Below are positions 54,865 through 63,902 of a stretch of 64,000 bases of DNA, piece by piece (position 1 is the stretch's first letter; every line of letters starts with the position of its first letter). The notes beneath the pieces are model-generated. The model did no database searches. It saw only the letters and a list, made by a program, of their open reading frames with translations, and was not told where the DNA came from. The stretch is from Planctomycetota bacterium (GTDB lineage Bacteria; Planctomycetota; SZUA-567; H5-PLA8): assembly GCA_015075375.1 (NCBI GenBank), contig JABTUM010000003.1, forward strand, positions 682,001 through 746,000. The letters run 5' to 3'. The position numbers were made by a program, and so were the translations under genes.

Positions 54865-56535
54865 ATGCCTCCCCAGTACGTCTACACCATGGAGCGCGTT
54901 TCCAAGACCTACGAGAAGCGCGAGATCCTTAAGGATATCACGCTCTCCTTCTACCCCGGCGCGAAGATTGGCGTGCTGGGCGGGAACGGCGCGGGCAAAT
55001 CGACTCTGTTGCGCATCATGGCCGGGGAAGACAAGGATTTCATCGGCGACGCCAAGCCTGCCCGCGGCATGCGCGTCGGCCACGTACCGCAAGAACCGAT
55101 CCTCGATCCCTCCAAGAACGTGCTGGAGAACGTCGAAGTCGCGGTCGAACACGTGAAGCAGATGCTCAAGCGCTTCGACGAAGTGAACGAAGCCTTGGGC
55201 ACCGAAGCCGATCCGGACAAGATGGAGAAGCTCCTGGCCGAACAGGCCGAAATTCAGGAAAAAATCGACGCGTGCAACGGCTGGGAGTTGGACCGCCAGC
55301 TCGAGATCGCCATGGATGCGCTGCGCCTGCCGCCCCCCGATGCGGACGTGACGAAACTCTCCGGCGGCGAACGCCGCCGCGTCAAGCTTTGCCAAGTGCT
55401 GATGCAGGTGCCCGATATCCTGCTGCTCGACGAACCGACCAACCACCTGGACGCCGAATCGGTGGCATGGTTGGAGCGGCACCTGCACGAGTTCAAGGGC
55501 ATGGTGGTGGCCGTCACGCACGACCGGTACTTCCTGGACAACGTGGCCGAGTGGATTCTGGAACTGGACCGCGGGCGGAGCATCCCGTGGAAAGGCAACT
55601 ATTCGTCCTGGCTGGAACAGAAGCAGAAGCGCCTGGCTTCGGAAGAGAAGCAGCGCGGCGCGTTCCACAAAAAGCTGGAGCACGAATTGGAATGGATTCG
55701 CATGTCGCCTAAGGGGCGCTTGGCGAAGAACAAGGCGCGCATCGCCGCGTACGAAGAAATGGCCGCGCGCGAATTCGAGATGCGCGACGAAGACATCGAC
55801 CTGCAGATCCCGCCTGGGCCGCACTTGGGCCACCGCGTCCTGGAGGTCAAGAACCTCAGCAAAGCCTTCGGCGACACGGTCCTGATCGAGAACCTCACCT
55901 TCGAACTGCCGCGCGGTGGAATCGTCGGCGTAATCGGCCCCAATGGCGCGGGCAAGACGACACTCTTCCGCATGATCCTTGGCCACGAGAAGCCCGACTC
56001 GGGCGAATTGAAACTTGGCGAGAGCGTCGTGCCCAGCTACGTCGACCAGAACCGCGAGACGCTGAACGCGGACAAAACCGTCTTCGAGGAAGTCGGCGGC
56101 GGGCTGGACTTCCTGGAGTTCGGCAAGTTCCGGCTCCATACGCGCGCGTATCTGAACCGCTTCAACTTCAAAGGCGGCGACCAGCAAAAGCGCGTGGGCG
56201 ATCTCTCCGGCGGCGAACGCAATCGCTTGCAGCTCGCGAAGCTCCTGCGCAAAGGCGGGAACCTGCTGCTGCTGGACGAACCGACCAATGATCTGGACGT
56301 CGATACGCTGCGTGTATTGGAAGACGCGCTCGAGAATTTCCCCGGCTGCGTGGTGGTGATCAGCCACGACCGCTGGTTCCTGGACCGCCTGGCGACGCAC
56401 ATACTTTCCTTCGAAGGTGAAGGCAAGGTGCGCTGGTTCGAAGGTAACTTCCAGGCTTACGAAGAACGCCGGCGCGAGGAATTGGGCGACGCTTACCAGC
56501 CGCATCGGATCAAGTATAAGAAACTGACGACGTAA
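54865..56535 (+). CDS. ettA: ABC-F energy-dependent translational throttle protein EttA
   Basis: A 556-residue cytoplasmic protein with two ABC cassettes: Walker A GGNGAGKS (N-terminal) and GPNGAGKT (C-terminal), signature LSGGE in both, and Walker B LLLDEPTN twice. No transmembrane part, so ABC-F. EttA gates the ribosomal E site in response to energy; the length and the DRGRSIPWKGNYSSWLEQKQKRLA arm fit that subfamily. ATG at 54865 has GGAG 8 bases upstream; the extension is rejected. Confidence 0.92.
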   Translation: MPPQYVYTMERVSKTYEKREILKDITLSFYPGAKIGVLGGNGAGKSTLLRIMAGEDKDFIGDAKPARGMRVGHVPQEPILDPSKNVLENVEVAVEHVKQMLKRFDEVNEALGTEADPDKMEKLLAEQAEIQEKIDACNGWELDRQLEIAMDALRLPPPDADVTKLSGGERRRVKLCQVLMQVPDILLLDEPTNHLDAESVAWLERHLHEFKGMVVAVTHDRYFLDNVAEWILELDRGRSIPWKGNYSSWLEQKQKRLASEEKQRGAFHKKLEHELEWIRMSPKGRLAKNKARIAAYEEMAAREFEMRDEDIDLQIPPGPHLGHRVLEVKNLSKAFGDTVLIENLTFELPRGGIVGVIGPNGAGKTTLFRMILGHEKPDSGELKLGESVVPSYVDQNRETLNADKTVFEEVGGGLDFLEFGKFRLHTRAYLNRFNFKGGDQQKRVGDLSGGERNRLQLAKLLRKGGNLLLLDEPTNDLDVDTLRVLEDALENFPGCVVVISHDRWFLDRLATHILSFEGEGKVRWFEGNFQAYEERRREELGDAYQPHRIKYKKLTT

Positions 56536-56558
56536 CGAACAATGGGAGAGCCTATTGA

Positions 56559-57155
56559 ATGCCTCGTGCCGCCACAGTAGACGAGATAAACCGGTTGATC
56601 GATTCGCTGGATGCAGAAGGCGAACGCAAGCCCCTGAAAGCAGTGCAGAAGGTACGCGAGGCGGGCCCCCGCGTGGTGGCGCCGCTCATGAAACGCTTCG
56701 AAGCCGCAAAGCGACCGAGACTTCGGCGGTGGATCGTGAATGCGTTGGGCGCGCTGGGCGACCGCCGGGCGCTGCCGCTGCTGAAACGAGCGGTGCGAGA
56801 TCCGCACATGTCGGTTCGATTACACGCGATGGAAGCGCTGGAACGCTTTAACGATCCCAAACTGGCCGCCACCATGCTTACACTGCTGAACGACGAAAGC
56901 GGCGGTATCAGAGTGCGCACCATTGACGCGCTGCGGCGTATGAACTCCTATCAGTCCATTCCCGCATTGCGCGCCTTGGCCTCGAGTGACGAAAAGTGGT
57001 ACGTCCGGCAAGCATCCGCAGTCGCCTTGGGCGAATTGGGTGCGCGCCAAGCCCGGCCCGAGTTGGAAGCCCTGCGAGCCTATCCACGGAAGGCCGTGCA
57101 GCAGGCGGCCTGTGCGGCGTTGACTCGATTGGCGGCACCTCCCCGCAAAGGGTAG
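56559..57155 (+). CDS. HEAT-repeat protein
   Basis: A 198-residue cytoplasmic protein of HEAT or PBS-lyase-type repeats (LGALGDRRALPLLKRAVRDPHMSVRLHAMEALER, SIPALRALASSDEKWYVRQASAVALGELG). GGGAG lies about 10 bases before ATG. 23 bases after ettA, so probably co-transcribed. Partner unknown. Confidence 0.75.
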   Translation: MPRAATVDEINRLIDSLDAEGERKPLKAVQKVREAGPRVVAPLMKRFEAAKRPRLRRWIVNALGALGDRRALPLLKRAVRDPHMSVRLHAMEALERFNDPKLAATMLTLLNDESGGIRVRTIDALRRMNSYQSIPALRALASSDEKWYVRQASAVALGELGARQARPELEALRAYPRKAVQQAACAALTRLAAPPRKG

Positions 57156-57174
57156 ACCCGCAAAGGAACTGCCC

Positions 57175-58080
57175 ATGCAACGCGTGCCCTACGCCACCTG
57201 GAAGAACTGCATCCGGCTTTCGAATCCCGAGATGGAACTGCTGATCACCGCGGACGTCGGTCCGCGCGTGATCCGTTGCGGATTCATCGACGGCCCCAAC
57301 GAATTCTGGGAGTGCAAGCCGCAGTTGGGCAAAACCGGCGGCCCGGAATGGCGCATCTACGGCGGGCACCGGCTCTGGCATGCGCCCGAGCATATGCCGC
57401 GTTCGTACGCGCCCGATAACGAGCCCGTGCAAATCGAAACGCTCCCCGACGGTGCGGTTCGCTTCACGCCCGCGGTGGAGCCCGACACCAAGATCGCGAA
57501 GTCGCTGGAGCTGCGCCTGGATCCGCGCGCCAACCGCGTGACCGCGACGCACCGCCTGCGCAACGAAGGACTCTGGCCCATCGAACTCGCGCCGTGGGCG
57601 CTGAGCGTCATGGCGCCGGGCGGCACGTGCATCCTGCCGCTTCCACCACGCGGACCGCACCCGGATTTCCTGCTTCCCGCCAGCACGTTGACGCTCTGGA
57701 AGTACACCGATCTGGCCGACCCGCGCTATACCTTCGGCACCAAGTACGTCCTGCTGCGCCAGGATCCCGAGCGGGCAGCGCCGCAGAAGATCGGCGCGTA
57801 CAACCCGGCGGGCTGGATCGCGTACGCCAACCATGGGAACCTGTTCGTGAAGCGCTTCGAATTCGTCGAAGGCGCCGCGTACCCGGATTTAGGCGCGAAC
57901 GTCGAAGCCTTCGCTTGCGATGCGATGCTGGAAGTGGAAACGCTCGGACCGCTCGTGAAACTCGAACACGGCCAGACCGTGGAGTACGTCGAGCGCTGGG
58001 AATTGCATCGCGGCGTGGACACACCGAAGAACGACGCCGAGGTCGATGCGCGTGTGCTGCCGCGGCTGCAAGGCGTGTAG
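57175..58080 (+). CDS. DUF4380/mutarotase-like protein
   Basis: A 301-residue protein resembling DUF4380: MELLITADVGPRVIRCGFIDGPNEFWE, GPEWRIYGGHRLWHAPEHMPRSYAPDN, ELAPWALSVMAPGGTCILPLPP. This beta-sandwich fold is related to galactose mutarotases. AAAGGA lies 7 bases before the ATG. No catalytic residues could be fixed. It may act on sugars together with the lyase and glycosidase genes of the window (inference). Confidence 0.75.
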   Translation: MQRVPYATWKNCIRLSNPEMELLITADVGPRVIRCGFIDGPNEFWECKPQLGKTGGPEWRIYGGHRLWHAPEHMPRSYAPDNEPVQIETLPDGAVRFTPAVEPDTKIAKSLELRLDPRANRVTATHRLRNEGLWPIELAPWALSVMAPGGTCILPLPPRGPHPDFLLPASTLTLWKYTDLADPRYTFGTKYVLLRQDPERAAPQKIGAYNPAGWIAYANHGNLFVKRFEFVEGAAYPDLGANVEAFACDAMLEVETLGPLVKLEHGQTVEYVERWELHRGVDTPKNDAEVDARVLPRLQGV

Positions 58081-58092
58081 CGCCGCTCGGGA

Positions 58093-59169
58093 TTACTCTT
58101 CTTCCTCGATCGCGGGCGTTTTGGCTTCGGCGACAGCAGGTTTCTTGGTTTTGCCCGCATCCAACGGACCGGCCACCGGGTCCGGCGCGGCCGCCGCGGC
58201 TTCCGCGACCACCAATTCCAGCGTCCCCGAACCGGATTGCCGCGCCGCATCGGCGATTGAAAGCTGAATCGTGTAACGCCCCGTCTTGGCGGGCGTGCCT
58301 TTCAGTTCGCCGTTCTCGGCAAGTTCCATGCCTTCCGGCAACGGGTTGCGCGCCTTGAAGGTGTAGGGCGCCATGCCGCCCTTTGCCCGGATATCGGCCT
58401 TGTACGGCTGGCCGATACGCGCCTGATTCAGAGCCGGCGTGTTCAACTCGACCCGCATGCGCACCGGTTGCCCAAACGGCTTGAGCGCGCCGGGCTTGAT
58501 CGCGTTCGGATCGCCTTGCGGCGGCTGCGCCCAATGCAGCACCAGCTTGGGGCGAGCGCCGAGGGTATCGGCTTCGCGGCTGTGCGGGCGAAACGTCGTC
58601 GCGCTCTCGTTATCCACGTTCATCACGATCAGTCCGCAATTGGGCACGCGGTCGGTCTGCCAGAGCTGCACCAGCGGCGTGACATCGATCTCCAGCGTCA
58701 AGGTGCCGCTCTCCCCGGTGTGCGAATCGAGCACATACGAACCGCCCATGGCCTGCGGATCGAAATCGCCGCCCGGGTTGGACCAGCCGTCGCCGGGCAT
58801 GGAGTCCGTCCAACTCGCGCTGCCTTCTTCCCAGGGCCGCAGCATGCGATGCACGCGCAGGATGTCGGCGCGCACCTTACGCGCGGCGTAACACTTGTAG
58901 ATGGTGAACCTAAGCAGCGCCACGCGCACCGGGACCTTGGGTACGCCCGTCAGATCGAACTTCAGCAGGGCGCGATAGTCGGGATTCCCGTGCTTGGGAC
59001 CGTAGACCATCAGATCCTTCGCTTTACCCGTCCAAGAGGCCGGCGCTCCCTTTTGGCCGGGGTTGATCACGGTGTCCGCCACGGCCGTAAGCGACAGCGG
59101 ATCCTCGCCGGCATGCGCGCACGCCCACGCGGAAAGAGCCCATACGACTGCGACACGTAAAGAGTTCAT
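58093..59169 (-). CDS. Secreted DNRLRE-domain and putative-Ig-domain protein
   Basis: A 358-residue protein with a signal peptide (VAVVWALSAWACAHA). A DNRLRE-type domain follows (TAVADTVINPG, RALLKFDLTGVPKVPVRVALLRFTIYKC, EIDVTPLVQLWQ). Then comes a putative Ig-like domain (IRAKGGMAPYTFKARNPLPEGMELAENGELKGTP, the He_PIG pattern) and an acidic/Ala-rich tail. Probably a surface or extracellular binding protein. Convergent with the DUF4380-like gene. Confidence 0.8.
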   Translation of the reverse strand: MNSLRVAVVWALSAWACAHAGEDPLSLTAVADTVINPGQKGAPASWTGKAKDLMVYGPKHGNPDYRALLKFDLTGVPKVPVRVALLRFTIYKCYAARKVRADILRVHRMLRPWEEGSASWTDSMPGDGWSNPGGDFDPQAMGGSYVLDSHTGESGTLTLEIDVTPLVQLWQTDRVPNCGLIVMNVDNESATTFRPHSREADTLGARPKLVLHWAQPPQGDPNAIKPGALKPFGQPVRMRVELNTPALNQARIGQPYKADIRAKGGMAPYTFKARNPLPEGMELAENGELKGTPAKTGRYTIQLSIADAARQSGSGTLELVVAEAAAAAPDPVAGPLDAGKTKKPAVAEAKTPAIEEEE

Positions 59170-59341
59170 CGGCCGGCCTCCCGGTCAAGTGCGCCGCGCA
59201 TGATACCTTGAGGAGACCCGGTGACACGAATTTCCTTCGAAAAAGGTGCATTCAATAGACCTTCATTCGATATTCGAAACGAAGCTTGCGGACCGAGCAT
59301 TCTCTATACGCCCAGGTATCCTGTCTATACCTGTCCGGCGT

Positions 59342-60232
59342 CTAGACGCCGAAGTATTCCTTACGCTTGCGCTTAAGAAATTCGACGCTTGCACGCATCT
59401 CGTCCATCCCGTTCATACCGTCTTCGATGCTGATCCAGCCGGCAAACCGAACTTCCTTCAGGCGCTGGAAAATGGCGTCGTAGTCGTTCATGCCCTGTCC
59501 GGTGACGCCGTGCTTCAAGAGCGGGCTGTAGCCTTGTTTGCCGAGATCTTTCATCAGATCTTCGACGGTGGCGCCGGCCTCAAGGTAGCGGTCGGACGCG
59601 TGCATGCTCACGACGCGGCTTTTAACGCGGTCGAGCAGCTTTACCGGATCCTCGCCGGCCACAACGCTGTTGCTGGGATCGAACTGCACGCCAAAGTTCG
59701 GATGGCGAATCTTGCCCACGATCTCGCAGAAGACTTCGGTGAGTTGCGCGAACTCGGGATACTGCCAGTACCCATCCTTGTAGTGATTCTCCATGCACAG
59801 CGTCACGCCGCGCTTTTCGGCGTGCGGCAGACACGCTTCGATGCACGCGACGACCCAGTTCACGCCGTCGGCATGCTTAAGTTCCGGCCTGCGCTGGCCG
59901 CTCAGAGTGCGGCAGAACTTCCCACCCAATTCGGCGGTCAGGTCAATGGCGGTCTTCTGCTTCTCGATCTGCGCGGCGCGCTGAGCAGGATCGGGAATGG
60001 TGAAGTCCGGGCTGAAGCACATCAAGCTCACCGCTTGGCCCGTGCGCTCCACGGCTTTTCGAACGCGTGCGAGGTAGTCGGACGCATGGCTTTCCAGAAA
60101 CCTATCGTACAGTTCGCACCCTTCCGCGCCCAAGGTGGCCGACTCTTCGATCCACTCGAAGAGATCCTTCTCGCGCGAGACAATCCGTTCCAACCAGCAT
60201 TTAGGAAAGGTACTGATCTTCGGGGCGGTCAT
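59342..60232 (-). CDS. Sugar phosphate isomerase/epimerase-like TIM-barrel
   Basis: A 296-residue xylose-isomerase/AP-endonuclease-2-type TIM barrel: GAEGCELYDRFLESH near the start, HAEKRGVTLCMENHYKDGYWQ with metal-binding Glu, FGVQFDPSNSVVAGEDP (Asp), SMHASDRY and SIEDG with late acidic residues. ATG at 60232 has GGAG 7 bases upstream. The substrate is probably a keto sugar or inositol derivative, not identified. Confidence 0.8.
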   Translation of the reverse strand: MTAPKISTFPKCWLERIVSREKDLFEWIEESATLGAEGCELYDRFLESHASDYLARVRKAVERTGQAVSLMCFSPDFTIPDPAQRAAQIEKQKTAIDLTAELGGKFCRTLSGQRRPELKHADGVNWVVACIEACLPHAEKRGVTLCMENHYKDGYWQYPEFAQLTEVFCEIVGKIRHPNFGVQFDPSNSVVAGEDPVKLLDRVKSRVVSMHASDRYLEAGATVEDLMKDLGKQGYSPLLKHGVTGQGMNDYDAIFQRLKEVRFAGWISIEDGMNGMDEMRASVEFLKRKRKEYFGV

Positions 60233-60353
60233 GCCATGGCTCCATGAACTCGTGACCTGAGGAAAAACGCTGTGCGCACCAGGTTCCCTGGTCACGCCAT
60301 CAAACCCGAGACCGTCCAGCGGTCAAGTAACCTGGGACCAATGGAGCTTCACG

Positions 60354-60998
60354 ATGCGCATTCCATACGTTTCGATCTTGCTGTGCCTCTGTGCGAGCGG
60401 CGCGTTCGCACAGAATGCCTTCGGTCCGGCAGTCGCTCCTGGAGCGGTCTTGGCGCCCGCGCAGGGCGAAGCACCGACCTTGCCGTACGAGCCTTGGGTG
60501 GATTCCGCTAAAGCGGGCGACTTCATTGTGATGAAGTATTCAAACGGCCTTGTCCAACGCAGAGCTATCAAGGAGGTCACTGCGGAAGCGGTGGTGATCG
60601 AGACGTCCAGCACTCATCGTGGCGTGTAGACCTCTTTCACGAGCAAGGTCAACCGCGACCGCAAATCCGCCCAACCCAATCAAGAGGTGGAAATCGTGCA
60701 AGGCCCGACCGGAACGCTGGTCGTGAACGGAAAGACGCTCTCCTGCCGGTCCGAGTCCGGCAGCATCGTCACCGGCGGAGCACGGATCAACGGCCTACCA
60801 TTGTCGACAAAACTGACCCGGTTTCAGCGGGTTACGTCAGCAGAAGTGCCCTTCGGCGGCGTGGTGAAATACTTCCGCGCACCACACGATGGGAAATCCA
60901 TGGCCGTGGACAGTAACAAGCCAGGTCAGGTGGTTCGGAACGCAAACGATAAAGTCGAACTGCTATACGAAGTTACGGAATTCGGTCGAGGCCGGTAG
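60354..60998 (+). pseudogene. Secreted hypothetical gene with one in-frame stop
   Basis: The frame runs from ATG at 60354 to the stop ending at 60998 and is interrupted only by TAG at 60627-60629. Both halves look coding: the first starts with a signal peptide (VSILLCLCASGAFAQ) and ends VVIETSSTHRGV, and the codons after the stop continue as TSFTSKVNRDRKSAQPNQEVEIVQ. No other stop or frame change is seen, so either it is a recent pseudogene, a recoded TAG, or a sequence error. Without the stop it would give 214 residues. The lead residue set is secreted and beta-rich. No family recognised. Confidence 0.6.
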
Positions 60999-61050
60999 GT
61001 TCCCAAGGTGCGCTAAATTCGGGCCTATTACGCACAAGTGATCGAATTGC

Positions 61051-61079
61051 TTGACACTGCCTGAGCTTGGCCCTATAAG
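61051..61079 (+). promoter_or_regulatory. Consensus sigma-70 promoter before rpmF
   Basis: TTGACA (61051-61056), a 17-base spacer, then TATAAG (61074-61079). It is a near-perfect housekeeping promoter about 100 bases before the rpmF ATG, transcribing the terminator-like hairpin at 61101-61131 first. Confidence 0.75.
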
Positions 61080-61100
61080 CGGTTGCTTCGTGAATCAGGC

Positions 61101-61131
61101 GGCGACCCAAGGCGGGTCGCCCTTTTGTTTT
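61101..61131 (+). terminator. Hairpin with T-tract in the rpmF leader
   Basis: GGCGACCC pairs with GGGTCGCC (8 bp, loop AAGGC) and CTTTTGTTTT follows. It lies only about 15-20 bases after the likely transcription start, between the broken gene and rpmF. It could terminate upstream transcription, or act as an attenuator of the rpmF-fab unit. Confidence 0.7.
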
Positions 61132-61179
61132 AGCCGAATACGAGCCGCCGTACAGGGCTCGGCCGGATGGAAGTGGAAC

Positions 61180-61380
61180 ATGGCCAATCCAAAACGCAAA
61201 CACTCCCATGCACGGTCGCACATTCGCCGGGCGCACGATTTCTTGAGCTCTCCGCATCCGGGGACGTGCCCGAAGTGCGGTTCGTCCAAGCAGGCGCACA
61301 CGATCTGCGGATATTGCGGCTACTACCGTGGCGTGACGGTGGTCCAGATGGAACCCGAGCAGGAAGCGGAAAAGGCGTAG
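61180..61380 (+). CDS. rpmF: 50S ribosomal protein L32
   Basis: A 66-residue zinc-ribbon L32: basic N-terminus NPKRKHSHARSHIRRAHD, then CPKC and CGYCGYYRG as zinc ligands. ATG at 61180 starts the family sequence; a longer upstream frame is rejected. In many bacteria rpmF is followed by plsX and fabH; here plsX is absent and fabH follows at once. Confidence 0.93.
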   Translation: MANPKRKHSHARSHIRRAHDFLSSPHPGTCPKCGSSKQAHTICGYCGYYRGVTVVQMEPEQEAEKA

Positions 61381-61453
61381 CTCGGCACCCATCGGAGGAG
61401 CGGTTGTCCAATAGATAGCCGCCCTTGCCAACGGTTGAAGGAGCACCCGAGGC

Positions 61454-62461
61454 ATGGCCCACGAGGTAACAGCCGCGATTCTGGGCTTGGGCAGTTTTGT
61501 CCCCGCCAAGATTCTCAGCAATTCCGACTTCGAAAAGTCGCTCGATACGTCCGACGAGTGGATCACCTCGCGGACCGGGATCAAGCGCCGCCATATCGCC
61601 GCGCCCGAGCAATCCACCAGCGATCTGTGCCTGCCGGCGGCACAAGCGGCGCTGGCCGATGCGGGTATGAACGCCGAGACGATCGACCTGATCCTCGTCT
61701 GCACGCTCACCCCCGATTACCAGATGCCCTCCACGGCCTGCGTCTTGCAGCACAAGCTGGGGCTGGCCGGACGAGGCGTGGCGTCGATGGATCTGAACGC
61801 CGCGTGCTCGGGATTCTTGTACGGGCTGGCTACCGCGAAGGCGTATGTCGAAACGGGCATGGCTCGCAACGTGCTCGTCGTCGGTGTCGAGATCCTCAGC
61901 CGGGTACTCGATTACACCGATCGCAGCACCTGCATCCTGTTCGGCGACGGAGCGGGGGCCGCCGTGGTCGGGAAGCACCGTCCGAACGATCCTAAGAGCC
62001 ACGCGCTGCGCGAGGTCAAAATCTTCGCCGACGGCACGGACCACCAGCACATCATCATCAAGGCCGGCGGTACGGTCCATCCGACCACGGCGCGGACGAT
62101 CGACGAGAAAATGCATTACGTCCAAGTGGCCGGGCGCGAAGTTTTCCGCTTCGCGGTCACCAAGATGGTCGAGATGATTCAGGGCACCGTCGAACGCCAT
62201 GGGCTGACGATCGATCAGGTCGGGCGCATCGTCCCGCACCAAGCCAACTACCGGATCCTCGAATCGGCGTGCGAGCGGCTTTCGATTCCACCCGAGAAGT
62301 TCGTCGTCAACCTCGAGGAATACGGCAACACCTCGGCCGCGTCGGTGCCTTTGGCGCTCGACGAGGCCTACCGCGGCGGGCAGCTCGAGCCCGGCAAGAA
62401 GGTGATCTTGGCCGCGTTCGGCGCGGGCCTGACATGGGCGAGCGCGCTGATCGACTGGTAG
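61454..62461 (+). CDS. fabH: Beta-ketoacyl-ACP synthase III
   Basis: Condenses acetyl-CoA with malonyl-ACP to begin fatty acid synthesis. The 335-residue thiolase-fold protein has the triad Cys118 in NAACSGFLY, His in PHQANYRIL and Asn in YGNTSAASVPLAL. The DEWITSRTGIKRR opening is the usual FabH start. It sits after rpmF and before fabD. Confidence 0.95.
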   Translation: MAHEVTAAILGLGSFVPAKILSNSDFEKSLDTSDEWITSRTGIKRRHIAAPEQSTSDLCLPAAQAALADAGMNAETIDLILVCTLTPDYQMPSTACVLQHKLGLAGRGVASMDLNAACSGFLYGLATAKAYVETGMARNVLVVGVEILSRVLDYTDRSTCILFGDGAGAAVVGKHRPNDPKSHALREVKIFADGTDHQHIIIKAGGTVHPTTARTIDEKMHYVQVAGREVFRFAVTKMVEMIQGTVERHGLTIDQVGRIVPHQANYRILESACERLSIPPEKFVVNLEEYGNTSAASVPLALDEAYRGGQLEPGKKVILAAFGAGLTWASALIDW

Positions 62462-62468
62462 TATTCGT

Positions 62469-62498
62469 TTTGGATTGCCGATTTTGGAATTTGGATTG
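62469..62498 (+). repeat. Direct repeat TTTGGATTG in the fabH-fabD gap
   Basis: Copies at 62469-62477 and 62490-62498 (21 bp apart) with a related ATTTTGGAAT between. The gap between fabH and fabD is 142 bp and has no other feature. Its meaning is unknown. Confidence 0.3.
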
Positions 62499-62603
62499 AA
62501 CGCCGCGGCCATCTGAGATGAGTGCGGCGCACGAAGTTCCGGCGCGCCCAAGTGCTCAGACTCCCGGCCACCTTTTAATGTACGCGATTACGAAAGGCTT
62601 CCG

Positions 62604-63542
62604 ATGTCCGCATCCCCCGTACTCGTGTTTCCCGGCCAAGGCGCCCAGGCGGTGGGCATGGGCAAGGATCTGGCCGATCGCTACGCCGAGGTCCGGGCGC
62701 TCTTCGCGCGTGCAGATGAAGTGCTCGGTTTTCCGCTGACGAAGATTGTCTTCGAAGGCCCTGAAGAAGCGCTGGTTGATACGGCGGTGCAGCAGCCGGC
62801 GCTGGTGCTGGTGAGCCTCGCGGCGCTGAAGGCGCTGGAACTTAAATCGGGCCGGCCCGTGACGGCCGCGGCCGCGGCGGGCCTTTCGCTGGGCGAGTAC
62901 AGCGCGCTGGCGGCGGTTGGAGCGCTGCCCTTCGACGAGGCGCTGAAACTGGTGCGGCGGCGCGGAGAACTCATGAAGGAAGCCAGCGCCCGTACGCCCA
63001 GCAGCATGGCGGTGATTCTTAAGCTCGACGAAGCCGCCGTGCGCGCGGCATGCGAGCAGGCCGCGCGGGAAACGAATCAGATCGTGAGCCCCTGCAACTT
63101 CAACGGCGGCGGCCAGATCGTGATCGGCGGCCAACTCGAGGCGCTCCAGCGCGCGGGCGAATTGTGCAAGGAAGCCAAAGGGCGCGCGATGCCGCTGAAG
63201 GTGGCCGGCGCCTTCCACACGGCGCTGATGCAGCCGGCCGCCGACGGCCTCAAGGCGGCGCTCGACGCCGCGCCGATCCGGCGCGCGCAGGCGCCCGTGT
63301 ACGCCAATGCGCTGGCCCGGCCTGTTCAGGAGCCCGACGAGATTCGAGCCGCGTTGCAGAAACAGCTCACGAGTCCGGTGCTGTGGGAGCAGAGCGTGCT
63401 CGCCATGGGCGCCGCGGGGCTGACAACGTTTCTGGAACTCGGCGCGGGCAAGACCGTCGGGAATATGATTCGCAAAATCGCACCTGATGCTCAGGTCGCG
63501 AACCTCGGCACGGCCGCCGAATTGGACGCGTATCCCACATAA
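62604..63542 (+). CDS. fabD: Malonyl-CoA-ACP transacylase
   Basis: Transfers malonyl from CoA to ACP. The 312-residue protein begins with FPGQGAQAVGMG and has the active-site GLSLGEYS (Ser95), the CNFNGGGQIVI block, and KVAGAFHTALM with the catalytic His. Downstream is a small membrane protein gene that separates it from fabG. Confidence 0.95.
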   Translation: MSASPVLVFPGQGAQAVGMGKDLADRYAEVRALFARADEVLGFPLTKIVFEGPEEALVDTAVQQPALVLVSLAALKALELKSGRPVTAAAAAGLSLGEYSALAAVGALPFDEALKLVRRRGELMKEASARTPSSMAVILKLDEAAVRAACEQAARETNQIVSPCNFNGGGQIVIGGQLEALQRAGELCKEAKGRAMPLKVAGAFHTALMQPAADGLKAALDAAPIRRAQAPVYANALARPVQEPDEIRAALQKQLTSPVLWEQSVLAMGAAGLTTFLELGAGKTVGNMIRKIAPDAQVANLGTAAELDAYPT

Positions 63543-63554
63543 AGGATGGCTCGC

Positions 63555-63788
63555 ATGGGCATGACGAAGATTCTGGGCGTGGCGCTGCTGGTCGGCTCGG
63601 GCGTATTGGGCTACATCGCGTACGACAAGTACCAGGAACACAACCGCGGCGCGGAGGCGGTGAACAAGTCCGTCCTGGGCGATATGGGCCTGCAGGTCAA
63701 GAAGGAGATCCCCAAGGAGACCTGGTACTTCGGAGCGGGCGGGGCCGTCTGCCTGGTCTTGGGGCTGGGGGCGATGCTGAAGAAGTAA
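63555..63788 (+). CDS. Small two-helix membrane protein (DUF3185-like)
   Basis: A 77-residue protein with two hydrophobic helices (MTKILGVALLVGSGVLGYIAY, then TWYFGAGGAVCLVLGLGAML) and a short charged loop. It resembles the DUF3185 family, small envelope proteins of unknown role. ATG at 63555 has AAAGG 9 bases upstream, so the ATG at 63546 is less likely. Its place between fabD and fabG is unusual. Confidence 0.65.
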   Translation: MGMTKILGVALLVGSGVLGYIAYDKYQEHNRGAEAVNKSVLGDMGLQVKKEIPKETWYFGAGGAVCLVLGLGAMLKK

Positions 63789-63902
63789 TTCCAGCGCACC
63801 TCGTGCCTACCTTATAAAACCTTCCCGTCCGTCCTCGCTTGCCTCTGCTCATGTGCTCGTTATCATGTTTCGGCTACGCTGAGGTCAAGGAACGGGACGC
63901 GC

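Noticed and set aside
53833..56505. An 890-codon open frame antisense to ettA and the secreted gene before it
   Set aside because: The frame spans two genes clearly coding on the plus strand with recognisable ABC motifs.
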